Assembly: GCA_020446505.1 (NCBI GenBank)
Contig: JAGREN010000061.1
Coordinates: 1,175-41,826, forward strand
DNA from: Novosphingobium sp.
Lineage (GTDB): Bacteria > Pseudomonadota > Alphaproteobacteria > Sphingomonadales > Sphingomonadaceae
Direction of reading: 5' to 3'
DNA length: 40,652 nucleotides
Under the pieces are notes generated by a model that worked only from the letters and a program-made list of their open reading frames with translations, had not been told where the DNA came from and did not search any database. A program made the translations under genes and the position numbers. This document shows positions 16,623 to 25,694 of the stretch, one piece after another. Numbering within the stretch: position 1 is the first letter of the stretch; each line of letters opens with the position of its first letter.

Positions 16623-17927
16623 ATGGCCAATTTCATGGATCGTGCCGGTGAATTGAGCCAGGAATTCATCCCATCGACCGACTGGGTCGGCGACGACGTA
16701 CCCAGACTCGAACGCGAAAAGCTCTGGCCAAAGGTCTGGCAGGTGGCCTGTCGGGAAGAGGAAATCCCGAACATCGGCGATTTCGTCAATTACGAGATCG
16801 ACGAGGAATCGTTCCTGATCGTGCGCGTCTCGGTCGACGAAATTCGCGCTTTCTACAATGTATGTTCGCACCGCGGCCGCCGCCTCAAGACCGCCTGGAA
16901 TGGCAATGTCGCGAACGGCATCATGTGCCGGTTCCACGCCTGGCGCTTCGACCTCGAAGGCAAGGTCACCTACATTCCCAACGAGGAGGGCTGGGAAGGC
17001 TGCCAGATGCCTGACCGGGAGTCGCTCAGCCTGATCCAGCCGCGCGTCGATACCTGGGGCGGCGCCGTGTGGCTCACCATGAATCCGGATTCACCGCCTC
17101 TGCGCGAATACCTTTCACCTGCTGCGGACAAGCTTGATCCGTTCGATCTGCAGGACTGCCGTACCCTGTGGTACAAGGTGCTGCACGTTCCGGCCGACTG
17201 GAAGCTGGTGCTAGAGGCCTTCATCGAGGCCTATCATACCGAAGGCACGCACCCCCAGCTCGAACGCTGGGGATCGAGCAGCGGCGCGGGCGATTTGCAG
17301 CAGGGCATCCACTCGACCCACGGGTCGTTCACTCTCGTTCCCTGCGACGATCTCGACCCGCGCGAGCGCTGGCACGGTCGGATGAAGGACCTTGCCGATA
17401 CGCTCTATTCCATGTTCCTCGAGCCGTGCATGGCCGCGTCCGAGCGCGTGCTGACCCTGCCGCCCGAATCCACCGATGCCGACGTCTTCGCCAATTACTG
17501 GAAGTGGCACCGCGAGGAAATGGAGGCGCGCGGCCAGAAATGGCCCGAGAACCTGACTCCTGCAGACATGGCGAGCACCGCCTGGCAGATATTCCCCAAC
17601 ACCTCGATCCTGCCCACGATCGACGGCGGGCTGTGGTATCGCTTCCGCCCCGACCCGGCAAAGCCCGGCCACTCCATCATGGACATCTGGGCATTGGCCC
17701 GCTTCGCGCCGGGCGAAGAACCACGCCCGAGCCGCGAAGTCTTTCCTACCCTGGAATCGTTCAAGGGCCAGTGCCCGTTCCTCGAACAGGACTTCGAGAA
17801 CCTGCTCGCGGTGCAGAAGGGCACCCGATCGCGGGTGTGGAAGGGCGCCAACATCAATCCGCGCGAGGAGACCACGGTCTATCACTTCCACAAGGCCATG
17901 CACGATTACCTGTCAAAGGACGGCTGA
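16623..17927 (+). CDS. Rieske non-haem iron oxygenase, alpha subunit
   Basis: The 434-residue protein has the N-terminal Rieske [2Fe-2S] ligands C81-x-H83 and C102-x2-H105 ('CSHRGRRL' and 'CRFHAW'). The catalytic domain has the mononuclear iron motif in 'EAFIEAYHTEGTHPQ', His near residues 205 and 210. Such enzymes add O2 to aromatic or alicyclic rings, or perform demethylation or hydroxylation, using electrons from a separate reductase and ferredoxin. Neither is encoded nearby, and no beta subunit follows, so it may be a single-type oxygenase. It heads an operon with a ThDP enzyme (3 bp gap) and an SDR. The substrate is unknown. Confidence 0.93.
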   Translation: MANFMDRAGELSQEFIPSTDWVGDDVPRLEREKLWPKVWQVACREEEIPNIGDFVNYEIDEESFLIVRVSVDEIRAFYNVCSHRGRRLKTAWNGNVANGIMCRFHAWRFDLEGKVTYIPNEEGWEGCQMPDRESLSLIQPRVDTWGGAVWLTMNPDSPPLREYLSPAADKLDPFDLQDCRTLWYKVLHVPADWKLVLEAFIEAYHTEGTHPQLERWGSSSGAGDLQQGIHSTHGSFTLVPCDDLDPRERWHGRMKDLADTLYSMFLEPCMAASERVLTLPPESTDADVFANYWKWHREEMEARGQKWPENLTPADMASTAWQIFPNTSILPTIDGGLWYRFRPDPAKPGHSIMDIWALARFAPGEEPRPSREVFPTLESFKGQCPFLEQDFENLLAVQKGTRSRVWKGANINPREETTVYHFHKAMHDYLSKDG

Positions 17928-17930
17928 GTC

Positions 17931-19667
17931 ATGACGAGTTCGATGCCCACCGGTAATCTCAACAATGCCGAGCGGTTCGCCATGGCGCTTTACCGGCATG
18001 GCGTGCGCGAGATATTCGGACAGAGCATTCCGGTTTCGCTCATGCAGGTCGCGCCGTGCTTCGGCATTCGCCAGATCGGCTACCGCGCGGAGAACGCGGG
18101 CGGGATCATGGCCGACGGCTATGCGCGGATTTCGGGCCGGATCGGGGTCGTGGCCGCCCAGAACGGGCCTGCCGCGACCTTGCTGGTCCCGCCCCTGGCC
18201 GAAGCGCTGAAGTCCTCGATCCCGCTGCTGGCGCTGGTGGAGGAGATCCCTGCCAGCGACGAGCAGCGCAACGCGTTCCAGGAATACGACCACCGCGCGC
18301 TGTTTGCCTCCTGCGCGAAATGGATCGGCCGCCTGTCGTGCGGCGAAAGGCTGGAGGATTTCGTCGACCTGGCAATGACCCACGCGCTTTCGGGCCGGCC
18401 GGGGCCGGTCGTCTTCCTGCTGCCGCGCGACGTGATGGGAGCGACGGCGACCAGCACGCCGCGCGATACGCAGCTGGGTTCGTTCCCGCTCGACCGCGCC
18501 GTTCCCGATCCGTCCGTCATTGCCGAGGCCGCGCGGCTGATCGCCGGGGCGCAGCGCCCCTTCGTGCTGGCCGGTGGCGGGGTCCACATCTCGGGCGCGA
18601 GCGAGGAGCTTGTTTTGCTGTGCGAACGTTTCGCCCTGCCGGTCGCCACCAGCAACATGGGCAAGGGCGCGATTGCCGAAGATCATGCGCTTTCGCTTGG
18701 CGTGTTCGGCAACTGCATGGCCGAAGGCACCGTGGCCCACGAATTGCGCGACCATGCGAGCGGGGCGGACCTGGTCCTGCTGGTCGGCACCCGTACCAGC
18801 CAGAACGCGACCGATGCCTGGACCCTGTTGCCGCGCGACGTGCCGTGCCTGCACATCGACATCGACGGCGTCGAAATCGGCCGCAACTATCCTGCCCTGC
18901 GACTGGCAGGTGATGCGAAATTGACGCTGGAGGCGCTGAACGTCGCACTGGGCCGGGAATCGCTCGGCTACGATCCCGACCGGCGGCGCAAGGCCATCGG
19001 CGAAGCAACGGATGCCGCCCGGGCCGTGGCGTCCGAAAAGGCATCGCGGGCGGGAACGGGCCGGCCGGGTGCGGTCCGTCCCGAAGCCCTGATGCGCGCG
19101 CTCGATGACCGCCTGCAGCCCGGCGACATCCTCGTGGCCGACGCCAGCTATTCGACCAACTGGATGAACTCCTTCCTTCGTGCCCGGCGGACGGGGCAGC
19201 GCTTCCTGACGCCGCGGGGCCTGGCAGGGCTCGGCTGGGGCATGCCGATGGCGATGGGGGCGAAGCTGGCTTCGCCGCAATCGCGGGTGATCGCGCTCGT
19301 TGGAGACGGCGGCTTCGGCCACTGCTGGGCGGAACTGGAAACCATGCGGCGGATGGGTATCGACGTCAGGGTGATCGTCCTCAACAACGCCATCCTGGGA
19401 TACCAGACGCATGGCGAGAACGCCTTTTACGGCCAGCACTCCGACGCCTGCGAACTCACGCCGGTCAATCACGCGGGGATCGCCGGGATGTGCGGGCTCA
19501 AGGGTCTCGTGCTCGACGATCCCGGCAAGATCGGCGAGGCGATCGACGCGCTTCTCGGTCACGACGGCGCGGCGCTGCTCGACGTGATGACCGACCCGGA
19601 TGCCCATCCGCCGCTGTCGCAATTCGTGGGCCGGACCACGCGCGGCCCGGTCGTGGGAGCGAACTGA
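17931..19667 (+). CDS. ThDP-dependent enzyme of the acetolactate synthase/benzoylformate decarboxylase family
   Basis: The 578-residue protein has the three-domain layout of the family. The N-terminal Pyr domain carries the activating Glu at residue 54 ('YRAENAGGIMADGYARISGR'), the middle domain has 'RPFVLAGGGVHISGASEEL', and the C-terminal PP domain has the metal/ThDP motif starting 'GDGGFGHCWAELETM' and ending in 'VIVLNN' (about residues 455-485). Family members make or break C-C bonds next to a carbonyl (2-oxoacid decarboxylases, 2-hydroxyacyl-CoA lyase, cyclohexane-1,2-dione hydrolase, acetolactate synthase). Ile in 'NNAILGYQ' differs from the usual 'NNxxYG'. No regulatory subunit is nearby, so amino-acid biosynthesis is unlikely. 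The gene sits 3 bp after the Rieske gene. Confidence 0.9.
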   Translation: MTSSMPTGNLNNAERFAMALYRHGVREIFGQSIPVSLMQVAPCFGIRQIGYRAENAGGIMADGYARISGRIGVVAAQNGPAATLLVPPLAEALKSSIPLLALVEEIPASDEQRNAFQEYDHRALFASCAKWIGRLSCGERLEDFVDLAMTHALSGRPGPVVFLLPRDVMGATATSTPRDTQLGSFPLDRAVPDPSVIAEAARLIAGAQRPFVLAGGGVHISGASEELVLLCERFALPVATSNMGKGAIAEDHALSLGVFGNCMAEGTVAHELRDHASGADLVLLVGTRTSQNATDAWTLLPRDVPCLHIDIDGVEIGRNYPALRLAGDAKLTLEALNVALGRESLGYDPDRRRKAIGEATDAARAVASEKASRAGTGRPGAVRPEALMRALDDRLQPGDILVADASYSTNWMNSFLRARRTGQRFLTPRGLAGLGWGMPMAMGAKLASPQSRVIALVGDGGFGHCWAELETMRRMGIDVRVIVLNNAILGYQTHGENAFYGQHSDACELTPVNHAGIAGMCGLKGLVLDDPGKIGEAIDALLGHDGAALLDVMTDPDAHPPLSQFVGRTTRGPVVGAN

Positions 19668-19668
19668 G

Positions 19669-20412
19669 ATGAGTGAAGAGAACCGGAAGCCGGTCTGGAT
19701 CACCGGCGGGTCGAGCGGGATCGGCCTTGCAGCCGCGCTTGAACTCGCGTCTGCGGGCCATCCTCTTGCGCTGACCGGCAGGCGCGAAGTCGCCCTGAAA
19801 TCTGCTTGCGCGCAGGTCGAGGCGGCTGGAGGCAATGCGACCTATGCCGTCGCGGATGTTGCCAGTGCCAGTGAAGTCGAGCGTGCTCACAGAGAGATCG
19901 TCACCCGTCTCGGGCCGGTCGGCGTGCTCATCAACAGCGCCGGGTTCAATATCCCTGAACGGTCCTGGAGCACGTTGCGGGCCGATGGCTTTGACGAGGC
20001 GGTCGCCGGCAATCTCAATGGCAGTCTCTACACCATCCTCGAAGTGCTGCCCGGCATGCGCGCGATGGAGGACGGACTGATCGTCAATCTCATCTCCGGG
20101 GCAGGGCGTTACGTCTGGCCGGGGGCGGGCCCTGCCTATATGGCGGCAAAGCACGCGGTTTTCGCGATGACCTCCAGCCTCAACATGGAAGAGGCCCGCA
20201 ACGGTATCCGCGCTTGCGCGCTGTGCCCCGGCGAGGTGGACACCCCGATCATGGACAAGCGGCCGCAACTGCCGAGCGACGACCAGCGCAGCCGCATGCT
20301 GTCGGCCAGGGACGTGGGCAGGTTCATTCGCTACCTGGTCGAAGCGCCGCCGACGATGAATTTCACCGAAGTCGTCATCATGCCCACCGGCCGGGTCCGC
20401 AAGGACGATTGA
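19669..20412 (+). CDS. Short-chain dehydrogenase/reductase (SDR)
   Basis: The 247-residue SDR has cofactor motif 'TGGSSGIG' at residues ~11-18, 'INSAG' near residue 87, Ser in 'LISGAGR' and catalytic 'YMAAK' near residues 158-162. The Arg in 'LTGRREVALK' after the second strand suggests NADP(H) preference, unlike the SDR at 13287. The ATG is one base past the ThDP gene stop. The last residues ('VVIMPTGRVRKDD') are short for the family, and the terminal 'G-x-x-DGG' loop is absent. It probably acts on the alcohol or ketone made or used by the ThDP and Rieske enzymes. Confidence 0.92.
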   Translation: MSEENRKPVWITGGSSGIGLAAALELASAGHPLALTGRREVALKSACAQVEAAGGNATYAVADVASASEVERAHREIVTRLGPVGVLINSAGFNIPERSWSTLRADGFDEAVAGNLNGSLYTILEVLPGMRAMEDGLIVNLISGAGRYVWPGAGPAYMAAKHAVFAMTSSLNMEEARNGIRACALCPGEVDTPIMDKRPQLPSDDQRSRMLSARDVGRFIRYLVEAPPTMNFTEVVIMPTGRVRKDD

Positions 20413-20594
20413 TCGAGGCTCTGAACTGCCGGTGCCACGGCATGGAGAGGCGCCACGAGCGCCGCCCGCCTTTCGATCTCCAAGGGATATTGAGCCGGTC
20501 GTGCCGATTCTCTGCGGCCCTTGCGCCGGGAAGATGACAGGACAGGTTGTGGCCACTAACGGTGGCTTGCCGACGGCGCACATGGAGATTTGTT

Positions 20595-21053
20595 TTGGCC
20601 GATACCGATACGAACGGGGCTCTATCTGGTGCCGCTGCATCAGGTCGGCCATTGCCGGTGCCCGATGAGCAGTCCGCGCCTTTCTGGAAAGCGGCCAGCG
20701 ACCATGTGCTGACCGTGGCCAAGTGTTCGAAATGCGATCAGGCAACCCTGCCGCCCGATCTGACCTGCCCGCACTGCCATTCGACCGCGCCCGACTTCAG
20801 GTTCGTGCCTGTCGAGGGAGGCGCGCGCATCCGCACCTGGGCCGTCATTCGCCGATCTTTCCTGAGCGGATTCAAAGTGCCGTTCGTGCTCGTCGATGCT
20901 GAACTTGACGCGTATCCGGACCTGCGCCTGATTGGACAGTTGCTGGATGGCGCGGACGCGAAATTGTCCATCGGAGCCCCGGTCGTGGTCGAGTTCGAGG
21001 ACCTGGCGCCGGGAATTTCCGTGCCTGCATTCCGACTGAAAGTTGCGGCATGA
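20595..21053 (+). CDS. Zn-ribbon/OB-fold (DUF35) acyl-CoA-associated protein, pair 1
   Basis: The TTG start at 20595 follows GGAG at 20584-20587 and gives a 152-residue protein. It has an N-terminal helix ('SAPFWKAASDHVLTVAKC'), a four-Cys rubredoxin-like zinc ribbon ('CSKCDQATLPPDLTCPHC') and a C-terminal OB fold ('GGARIRTWAVIRRSFLSGF ... PFVLVDAEL'). DUF35 proteins form complexes with thiolase-like enzymes; in steroid and bile-acid degradation the ChsH2/Ltp2-type complex performs retro-aldol cleavage of a CoA thioester. The stop overlaps the thiolase-like start by ATGA. It is 182 bp after the SDR, in the same direction. Confidence 0.85.
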   Translation: MADTDTNGALSGAAASGRPLPVPDEQSAPFWKAASDHVLTVAKCSKCDQATLPPDLTCPHCHSTAPDFRFVPVEGGARIRTWAVIRRSFLSGFKVPFVLVDAELDAYPDLRLIGQLLDGADAKLSIGAPVVVEFEDLAPGISVPAFRLKVAA

Positions 21054-22252
21054 GCGGGCTTTTCAAGGCGCGTAACGAGGTTGCCCTCGTCGGGTTCGCG
21101 CACAGCAAGGTGGTGCGACGGGCAGACCGGCCGCTTGGCGTGACGGCGGTAGAGACGGCGCGTGCAGCGATTGCCGATGCGGGCCTGAGCGTCGACATGA
21201 TCGACGGCTTCGTGTCGTCCCCACTCCTGCCGACATCGGGCGATCATCAGGTGGAGGACGGCGTAACGACAGTCACCTCGGCCTGGCTTTCCCAACATAT
21301 CGGCGCGGATCCCGCTTACGCCGTGGGCTTCCAGGGCATCGGCCAGCTCACCGGATCGCTGTCCATCGCCATAAATGCCATCGCTTCGGGCGCGTGCGAC
21401 TATGTGCTGTTTCACCGCGCGCTGCACAATCCGCAAGGCGGCTACAACGATAGCGCAATGAGCCAGGCCAGAGGAGCGATGCAATGGGCTGCACCACAGG
21501 GCTTTTTCGGGGCAATGCCGGCCATTGCCATGGCCTACAACGAATATTGCCAGCGTTATGGCGCGACGCGAGAAGCGATGGCGCATCTCGTCGTCGAAGC
21601 ACGAAAGAACGGTGCGCGGATTCCCTGGTCGGTCTGGAACGGGAAGCCTTTGACTGTCGATCAGTACATGGCTGAAGAGATGATCTTCGAACCGATGTGC
21701 CGGCTCGACGCCGACATGCCGGTCGAAGGCGTTGCCTGCTTCGTTCTGACCAGTGCCGAGCGCGCCAGGGACCTGCCACATCGGCCGGTCTACGTCTCAG
21801 GTTTCGCTAACGGCTACCCTCGCAAGAACCGGACGATGATTCACTGGACACTCGACGACATGATGGAGGCAGGCGACGATCTGTCGGCCCGTCTTTGGGA
21901 AAACTGCGGATTAGGCCCGCAAGACATCGACATTCCCCAGCTCTACGATGGCTTTTCGCCATTTGTGTATATCTGGCTGGAAAGCCTGGGCTTTTGCAAG
22001 CGGGGCGCGGCGCACGAATTCATCCTGTCGGGCGGGATCGACAGCGACCGTGCGGACAGTCTTCCGGTCATGTCCGGCGGCGGTGCGATCGGTAACGGCC
22101 GCATGCATGGCGTGCCCCAGATGCTGGAGTGCTATCTCCAGCTTTCGGGTCGTGCAGGCGAACGGCAAAGGGAACGCGCGACAACCGGCCTGGCGTGCCA
22201 CTCCACGCCTCACTTTGGCGGTGTCGTGGTCTATTCCAACGATCCGGGCTAA
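21050..22252 (+). CDS. Thiolase-like (SCP-x/Ltp-type) enzyme, pair 1
   Basis: The 400-residue thiolase-fold protein starts 'ARNEVALVGFAHSKVVRRAD'. The position of the nucleophilic Cys in true thiolases (after the first helix pair) reads 'AVGFQGIGQLTGSLSIA', with no Cys, so classical Claisen chemistry is unlikely. Other family parts are present: 'PQLYDGFSPFVYIWLESLGF', with the Tyr-Asp that in Ltp2-type retro-aldolases takes part in catalysis, and 'GNGRMHGVPQMLECYLQLSG', with the His loop. It is coupled to the DUF35 gene by ATGA. The best reading is a retro-aldolase or thioesterase/acyltransferase with its OB-fold partner, acting on an acyl-CoA. Confidence 0.85.
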   Translation: MSGLFKARNEVALVGFAHSKVVRRADRPLGVTAVETARAAIADAGLSVDMIDGFVSSPLLPTSGDHQVEDGVTTVTSAWLSQHIGADPAYAVGFQGIGQLTGSLSIAINAIASGACDYVLFHRALHNPQGGYNDSAMSQARGAMQWAAPQGFFGAMPAIAMAYNEYCQRYGATREAMAHLVVEARKNGARIPWSVWNGKPLTVDQYMAEEMIFEPMCRLDADMPVEGVACFVLTSAERARDLPHRPVYVSGFANGYPRKNRTMIHWTLDDMMEAGDDLSARLWENCGLGPQDIDIPQLYDGFSPFVYIWLESLGFCKRGAAHEFILSGGIDSDRADSLPVMSGGGAIGNGRMHGVPQMLECYLQLSGRAGERQRERATTGLACHSTPHFGGVVVYSNDPG

Positions 22253-22365
22253 CTGCCTGCGTCCCGGCGCTGCGGGGCGGGTTTACTGCGCCTCGCTAGC
22301 GACCTGAAATCCGTGCCAGGGGCGCTGACAAAGGACAAGCCGGACTGCGTCGTTCACCAGGGAGC

Positions 22366-24291
22366 CTAGGCGATCTCCAGATCCGAAAAGTCCGGCTTGC
22401 GCAGCATGGCCCACATTTCCGGGCCGCGCAGCGGGTTCATGGTCGCCGAACGTCCATGCTTGGACCAGTAGTAGCTCTGCACCCGATGGTCGCTCCACAC
22501 GCGCGTGTTGTTTCGCTCGTCGATCATCCGGTTGTAGACCCAGTAAGGTTCGGGCTTCACCTCGACCGAGGATTTGCCCTCCAGGATCAGCTCTTCCATG
22601 CATTGCAGCGCGAAGCAGGCGACCATCTCGTGGAACGTCGCCGGTGAGAGCGAGCCGTTGGTGTTGGGGCCGTAGATCGCGAAAAGGTTGGGAAAGCCCG
22701 GCATCATGCAGGTGCGATAGGCGCGCGCGCCACCTTCGGCCCAAAGCTGTTCGATCGTCTGGCCGTCGCGGCCCGTGATCTTCATCGGGAAGAGGTATTC
22801 GTTCGCGTGAAAGCCGGTTGCGTAGGCGATGACATCGACGTCGATCTGCCTGCCGTCCTCGGTCTCGATGCCGGTCTTGTTGATCCGGCGGATGCCATCG
22901 GTGATGAGGGTGACGTTGTCGCGCTGGATCGCATCGAGGATGCAGTATTGCGGATCGACCTGGATCGGGCGCGCCGACCAGACGGGATGCTCGGGCGTCA
23001 TCATGTCGACGAGTTCCGGGTCCTTCAGCTTTTCCTTCAGGAAGCCGACAGCGACATCGCGCGCGATCTTGTTGCTGGCGCTGCAGCAATGTGGATCGTC
23101 GAAGCCCGGATCGATGGTCGACACGGCCTCGAAGGCGGCCGCCGATCCACTGCCGAGCCGCATGAAGTTGGTGTAGAACGGGAAATTCCGGTTCAGCCAG
23201 TATACCGGCGCCGCAAAGGGCGAACGGTATCCGGGTGCAGGAAACACCCATTGCGGCGTCCGCTGGAACACGGTGACGTGTTCTGCCTCCAGCGCCATCT
23301 CGGGCACGGTCTGATAGCCGGTTGCGCCTGTGCCGATCACGGCGACCCGCTTGTCCTTGATGACTGCATCATCGGGCCATTCGACCGTGTGCCACGCTTC
23401 GCCTTCGAAGGTGTCGCGTCCTTCGATGTCGGGCAGCCGGGGACGATTGAGGAAACCGACCGAAGTCATCACCGCATTGGCGCGCAGGATCTTCTCGCCA
23501 TGCTTGTCGGAGGTGACGATTTCCCATTCCGAATTGGCCTCGTCCCAGGTTAGCGAATGAACCTCGGTCTCGAAAACCATGTCCTTGCGCAGGTCGAAGA
23601 AGTCGGCGACCCAGCTGAAATAGCGCTGGTTTTCCGACCAAGGCGAGAACGGGTTGGCATAAGGAAAATCCACGCCGAACAGGTGGGTGTAGGACCGGCT
23701 GGGCGAATCCAGCCGCGATCCGGGATAGCGGTTCTCGTACCAGGTGCCGCCCACACCGGGGTTCTTCTCGATCACGGTGTAGTTGATGCCTGCGCGCTTG
23801 AGGTGCAGGGCGGAAACCAGCCCGCCCATGCCCGCGCCGATGACGACCACGCGGAAGTTCTTCAGCCGCTCGGGGTCCGGCTGTTCGCGCCACTGGAGCG
23901 AGCGCACCCACGGATCGAGTGCCGTTTCCTCCAGATAGAGGCCAAGCGATTCGTCGGGAATGATCTCGCCCCGCATCAGGCCAAGGCTGATCGGGAGCCG
24001 CTCGCGCGGGCCGATGTCCAGCGCACCGGCGCCTGCGTCGCGATAGGCCTTGAGGAAATCGGCACCCTTGCGCCGCACCATCGCGACGTCTTCATCCTTG
24101 GCCATGACCAGTCGTTCGAGATAGCCGCCGAGCACGGTCTTGAGTTCGAGATCTTTCAGCTCCTCGTCCGCGGTAAGCTGGTAGAGCAGGCCGCGCAGCG
24201 CCATCGCATCGGCAAATTTGACCGCTTCCTCGATTTCCGCATCGCTTGCCTTGAGCAATTCGGGGCGGGGCGCCCCTTCGATCTTCGACAT
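22366..24291 (-). CDS. Type I Baeyer-Villiger monooxygenase (HAPMO-like)
   Basis: The ~641-residue flavoprotein has two Rossmann motifs, 'GAGMGG' near residue 152 and 'GTGATG' near residue 318. Between them is the Baeyer-Villiger fingerprint F-x-G-x3-H-x3-W-P ('FEGEAWHTVEWP', about residue 293-305). The ~130-residue N-terminal extension before the first Rossmann motif matches 4-hydroxyacetophenone monooxygenase rather than short cyclohexanone monooxygenases. It uses FAD, NADPH and O2 to insert oxygen beside a ketone, giving an ester or lactone. ATG 24291 is chosen over GTG 24297 because GAGAGGG lies 7 bp upstream. It is on the opposite strand to the neighbouring thiolase-like gene, 82 bp downstream of the mod operon. 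Confidence 0.93.
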   Translation of the reverse strand: MSKIEGAPRPELLKASDAEIEEAVKFADAMALRGLLYQLTADEELKDLELKTVLGGYLERLVMAKDEDVAMVRRKGADFLKAYRDAGAGALDIGPRERLPISLGLMRGEIIPDESLGLYLEETALDPWVRSLQWREQPDPERLKNFRVVVIGAGMGGLVSALHLKRAGINYTVIEKNPGVGGTWYENRYPGSRLDSPSRSYTHLFGVDFPYANPFSPWSENQRYFSWVADFFDLRKDMVFETEVHSLTWDEANSEWEIVTSDKHGEKILRANAVMTSVGFLNRPRLPDIEGRDTFEGEAWHTVEWPDDAVIKDKRVAVIGTGATGYQTVPEMALEAEHVTVFQRTPQWVFPAPGYRSPFAAPVYWLNRNFPFYTNFMRLGSGSAAAFEAVSTIDPGFDDPHCCSASNKIARDVAVGFLKEKLKDPELVDMMTPEHPVWSARPIQVDPQYCILDAIQRDNVTLITDGIRRINKTGIETEDGRQIDVDVIAYATGFHANEYLFPMKITGRDGQTIEQLWAEGGARAYRTCMMPGFPNLFAIYGPNTNGSLSPATFHEMVACFALQCMEELILEGKSSVEVKPEPYWVYNRMIDERNNTRVWSDHRVQSYYWSKHGRSATMNPLRGPEMWAMLRKPDFSDLEIA

Positions 24292-24373
24292 CCTCACACC
24301 CTCTCGAATCTTTAATCGTGATTATCGGGGGCGAGTATTGGCAGAGAGAGGGCGTTTGGCAACTGCGGCGAAA

Positions 24374-25006
24374 CTAGTCGGGAAGGCCAATCGGAACGAT
24401 GGTGTCGGCCAGCCGGTCCACTTCACCACGCTCGTGGCTGACGTAGGCGATAGGCAGGCCGAGTTCGTCGCGGATGCGCTCGATCAGGGTGAGGATCTCC
24501 GCGCGGCGGGAGGCATCGAGCGATGCCAGCGGCTCGTCCATCAGGATGAATTGCGGCCCACTCAGCAGCGCGCGACCAATCGCCACGCGCTGCGCCTCGC
24601 CGCCCGACAGGGACCGGGGCATTCGGTCAAGCAGGTGGCCGATGCCAAGAAAGCCAATAGCCAGCTCCGGGGCGATGAGCCTCCTTTCAGCAGGTTGCAG
24701 CCGCCACCCGTAAAGCAGGTTGGCCCGGACCGAGCGGTGCGGGAACAGGCGGCTGTCCTGAAAGACATAGCCGCAGCCGCGCTTCTCGGGCGCAAGATCG
24801 ATCCCCTGGTCCGCATCGAAGAGCGTTCTGCCTGCAACCGCGATGTGGCCGCGTTCGGGCTTGACGATGCCTGCCAGTGCTTCGAGCACGCTGGTCTTGC
24901 CCGCGCCAGACGGTCCGAACAGCACGGTGATCCCGCGCGGCGACTTGAACGCGCAAGAGATCGTCCGGTCGCCCCGGCGCACCTCGATGTCCACGTCAAA
25001 GGACAT
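24374..25006 (-). CDS. modC: Molybdate ABC transporter ATP-binding protein ModC (short form)
   Basis: The 210-residue ABC ATPase has Walker A 'GPSGAGKTS' (residues ~32-40), Q-loop 'YVFQDSRLFPH', signature 'LSGGEAQRVAIGRAL', Walker B 'FILMDEPLASLD' and switch 'SHERGEVDRLAD'. The leucine-serine context and 'LFPHRSVRANLLYG' are typical of ModC. The usual C-terminal TOBE/Mop domain (~140 residues) that binds molybdate is missing: the protein ends shortly after the switch region. It overlaps modB by 11 bp. Adjacent modB and modA settle the function. Confidence 0.9.
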   Translation of the reverse strand: MSFDVDIEVRRGDRTISCAFKSPRGITVLFGPSGAGKTSVLEALAGIVKPERGHIAVAGRTLFDADQGIDLAPEKRGCGYVFQDSRLFPHRSVRANLLYGWRLQPAERRLIAPELAIGFLGIGHLLDRMPRSLSGGEAQRVAIGRALLSGPQFILMDEPLASLDASRRAEILTLIERIRDELGLPIAYVSHERGEVDRLADTIVPIGLPD

Positions 25007-25694
25007 GGCCGCCTCGTTCCCGCATCGATCGTCGGGCCAAGGTTTCCGAAACGATCAGCGCCAGGAGCGACAGCACGACCGAAACCACGGCAAGCCGCGT
25101 CGCGTCGGCCTCGTTGCCCGGCATCTGCAGGGCGGCATAGATCGCCAGCGGCAGAGTCCGGGTCTCGCCGGGAATGTTAGATACGAAAGTGATCGTTGCG
25201 CCGAATTCGCCGATGGATCGCGCGAAGCCCAGGACCATGCCGGCGAGGACTCCGGGAAAGGCGAGCGGCAGGGTGATCTCGAAGAAAGTCCGCCACGGTC
25301 CCGCTCCAAGCGTGCGCGCCGCGATCTCAAGCTTGCGGTCGACCGCTTCGATAGACAGGCGCATGGCGCGCACCATCAGCGGCAGCGCCATGATCGCCGC
25401 GGCCAGCGCCGCGCCGGTCCAGCGGAACATGAATTGCAGGCCAAATGTCTGTTCCAGCCAGCGTCCCGCCGGTCCGTTATTGCCGAACACGATCAGCAGC
25501 AGCCATCCGGTCACGACGGGCGGAACGACGAGCGGCAGATGGACGAGCGCGTCGAGCAGCACCTTTCCGGCAAAGTGCTTGCGCGCCAGAACCCATGCCA
25601 GCACGAATGAGATCGGCAGCGCGCCGAAAATCGCGACCGCGCTGACCTTGAGCGACAGGGCGACGATCTGCCATTCGACTTCGCTGAGTATCAC
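24996..25694 (-). CDS. modB: Molybdate ABC transporter permease ModB
   Basis: The 232-residue permease has five to six membrane segments and the EAA-loop region 'AARTLGAGPWRTFFEITLPL' where ModC docks, plus 'ALVHLPLVVPPVVTGWLLL' and 'GFARSIGEFGATITFVSNIP', both highly typical of ModB. It moves molybdate into the cytoplasm, driven by ModC. Its start overlaps the modA stop (ATGA), and its end overlaps modC. Confidence 0.95.
   Translation of the reverse strand: MILSEVEWQIVALSLKVSAVAIFGALPISFVLAWVLARKHFAGKVLLDALVHLPLVVPPVVTGWLLLIVFGNNGPAGRWLEQTFGLQFMFRWTGAALAAAIMALPLMVRAMRLSIEAVDRKLEIAARTLGAGPWRTFFEITLPLAFPGVLAGMVLGFARSIGEFGATITFVSNIPGETRTLPLAIYAALQMPGNEADATRLAVVSVVLSLLALIVSETLARRSMRERGGHVL

Noticed and set aside
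17913..19835. Long open frame on the minus strand opposite the ThDP gene (~640 codons)
   Set aside because: It is antisense to a well-supported ThDP enzyme; long antisense frames are normal in GC-rich DNA, and its composition (many Arg, His, Gln) matches no family.
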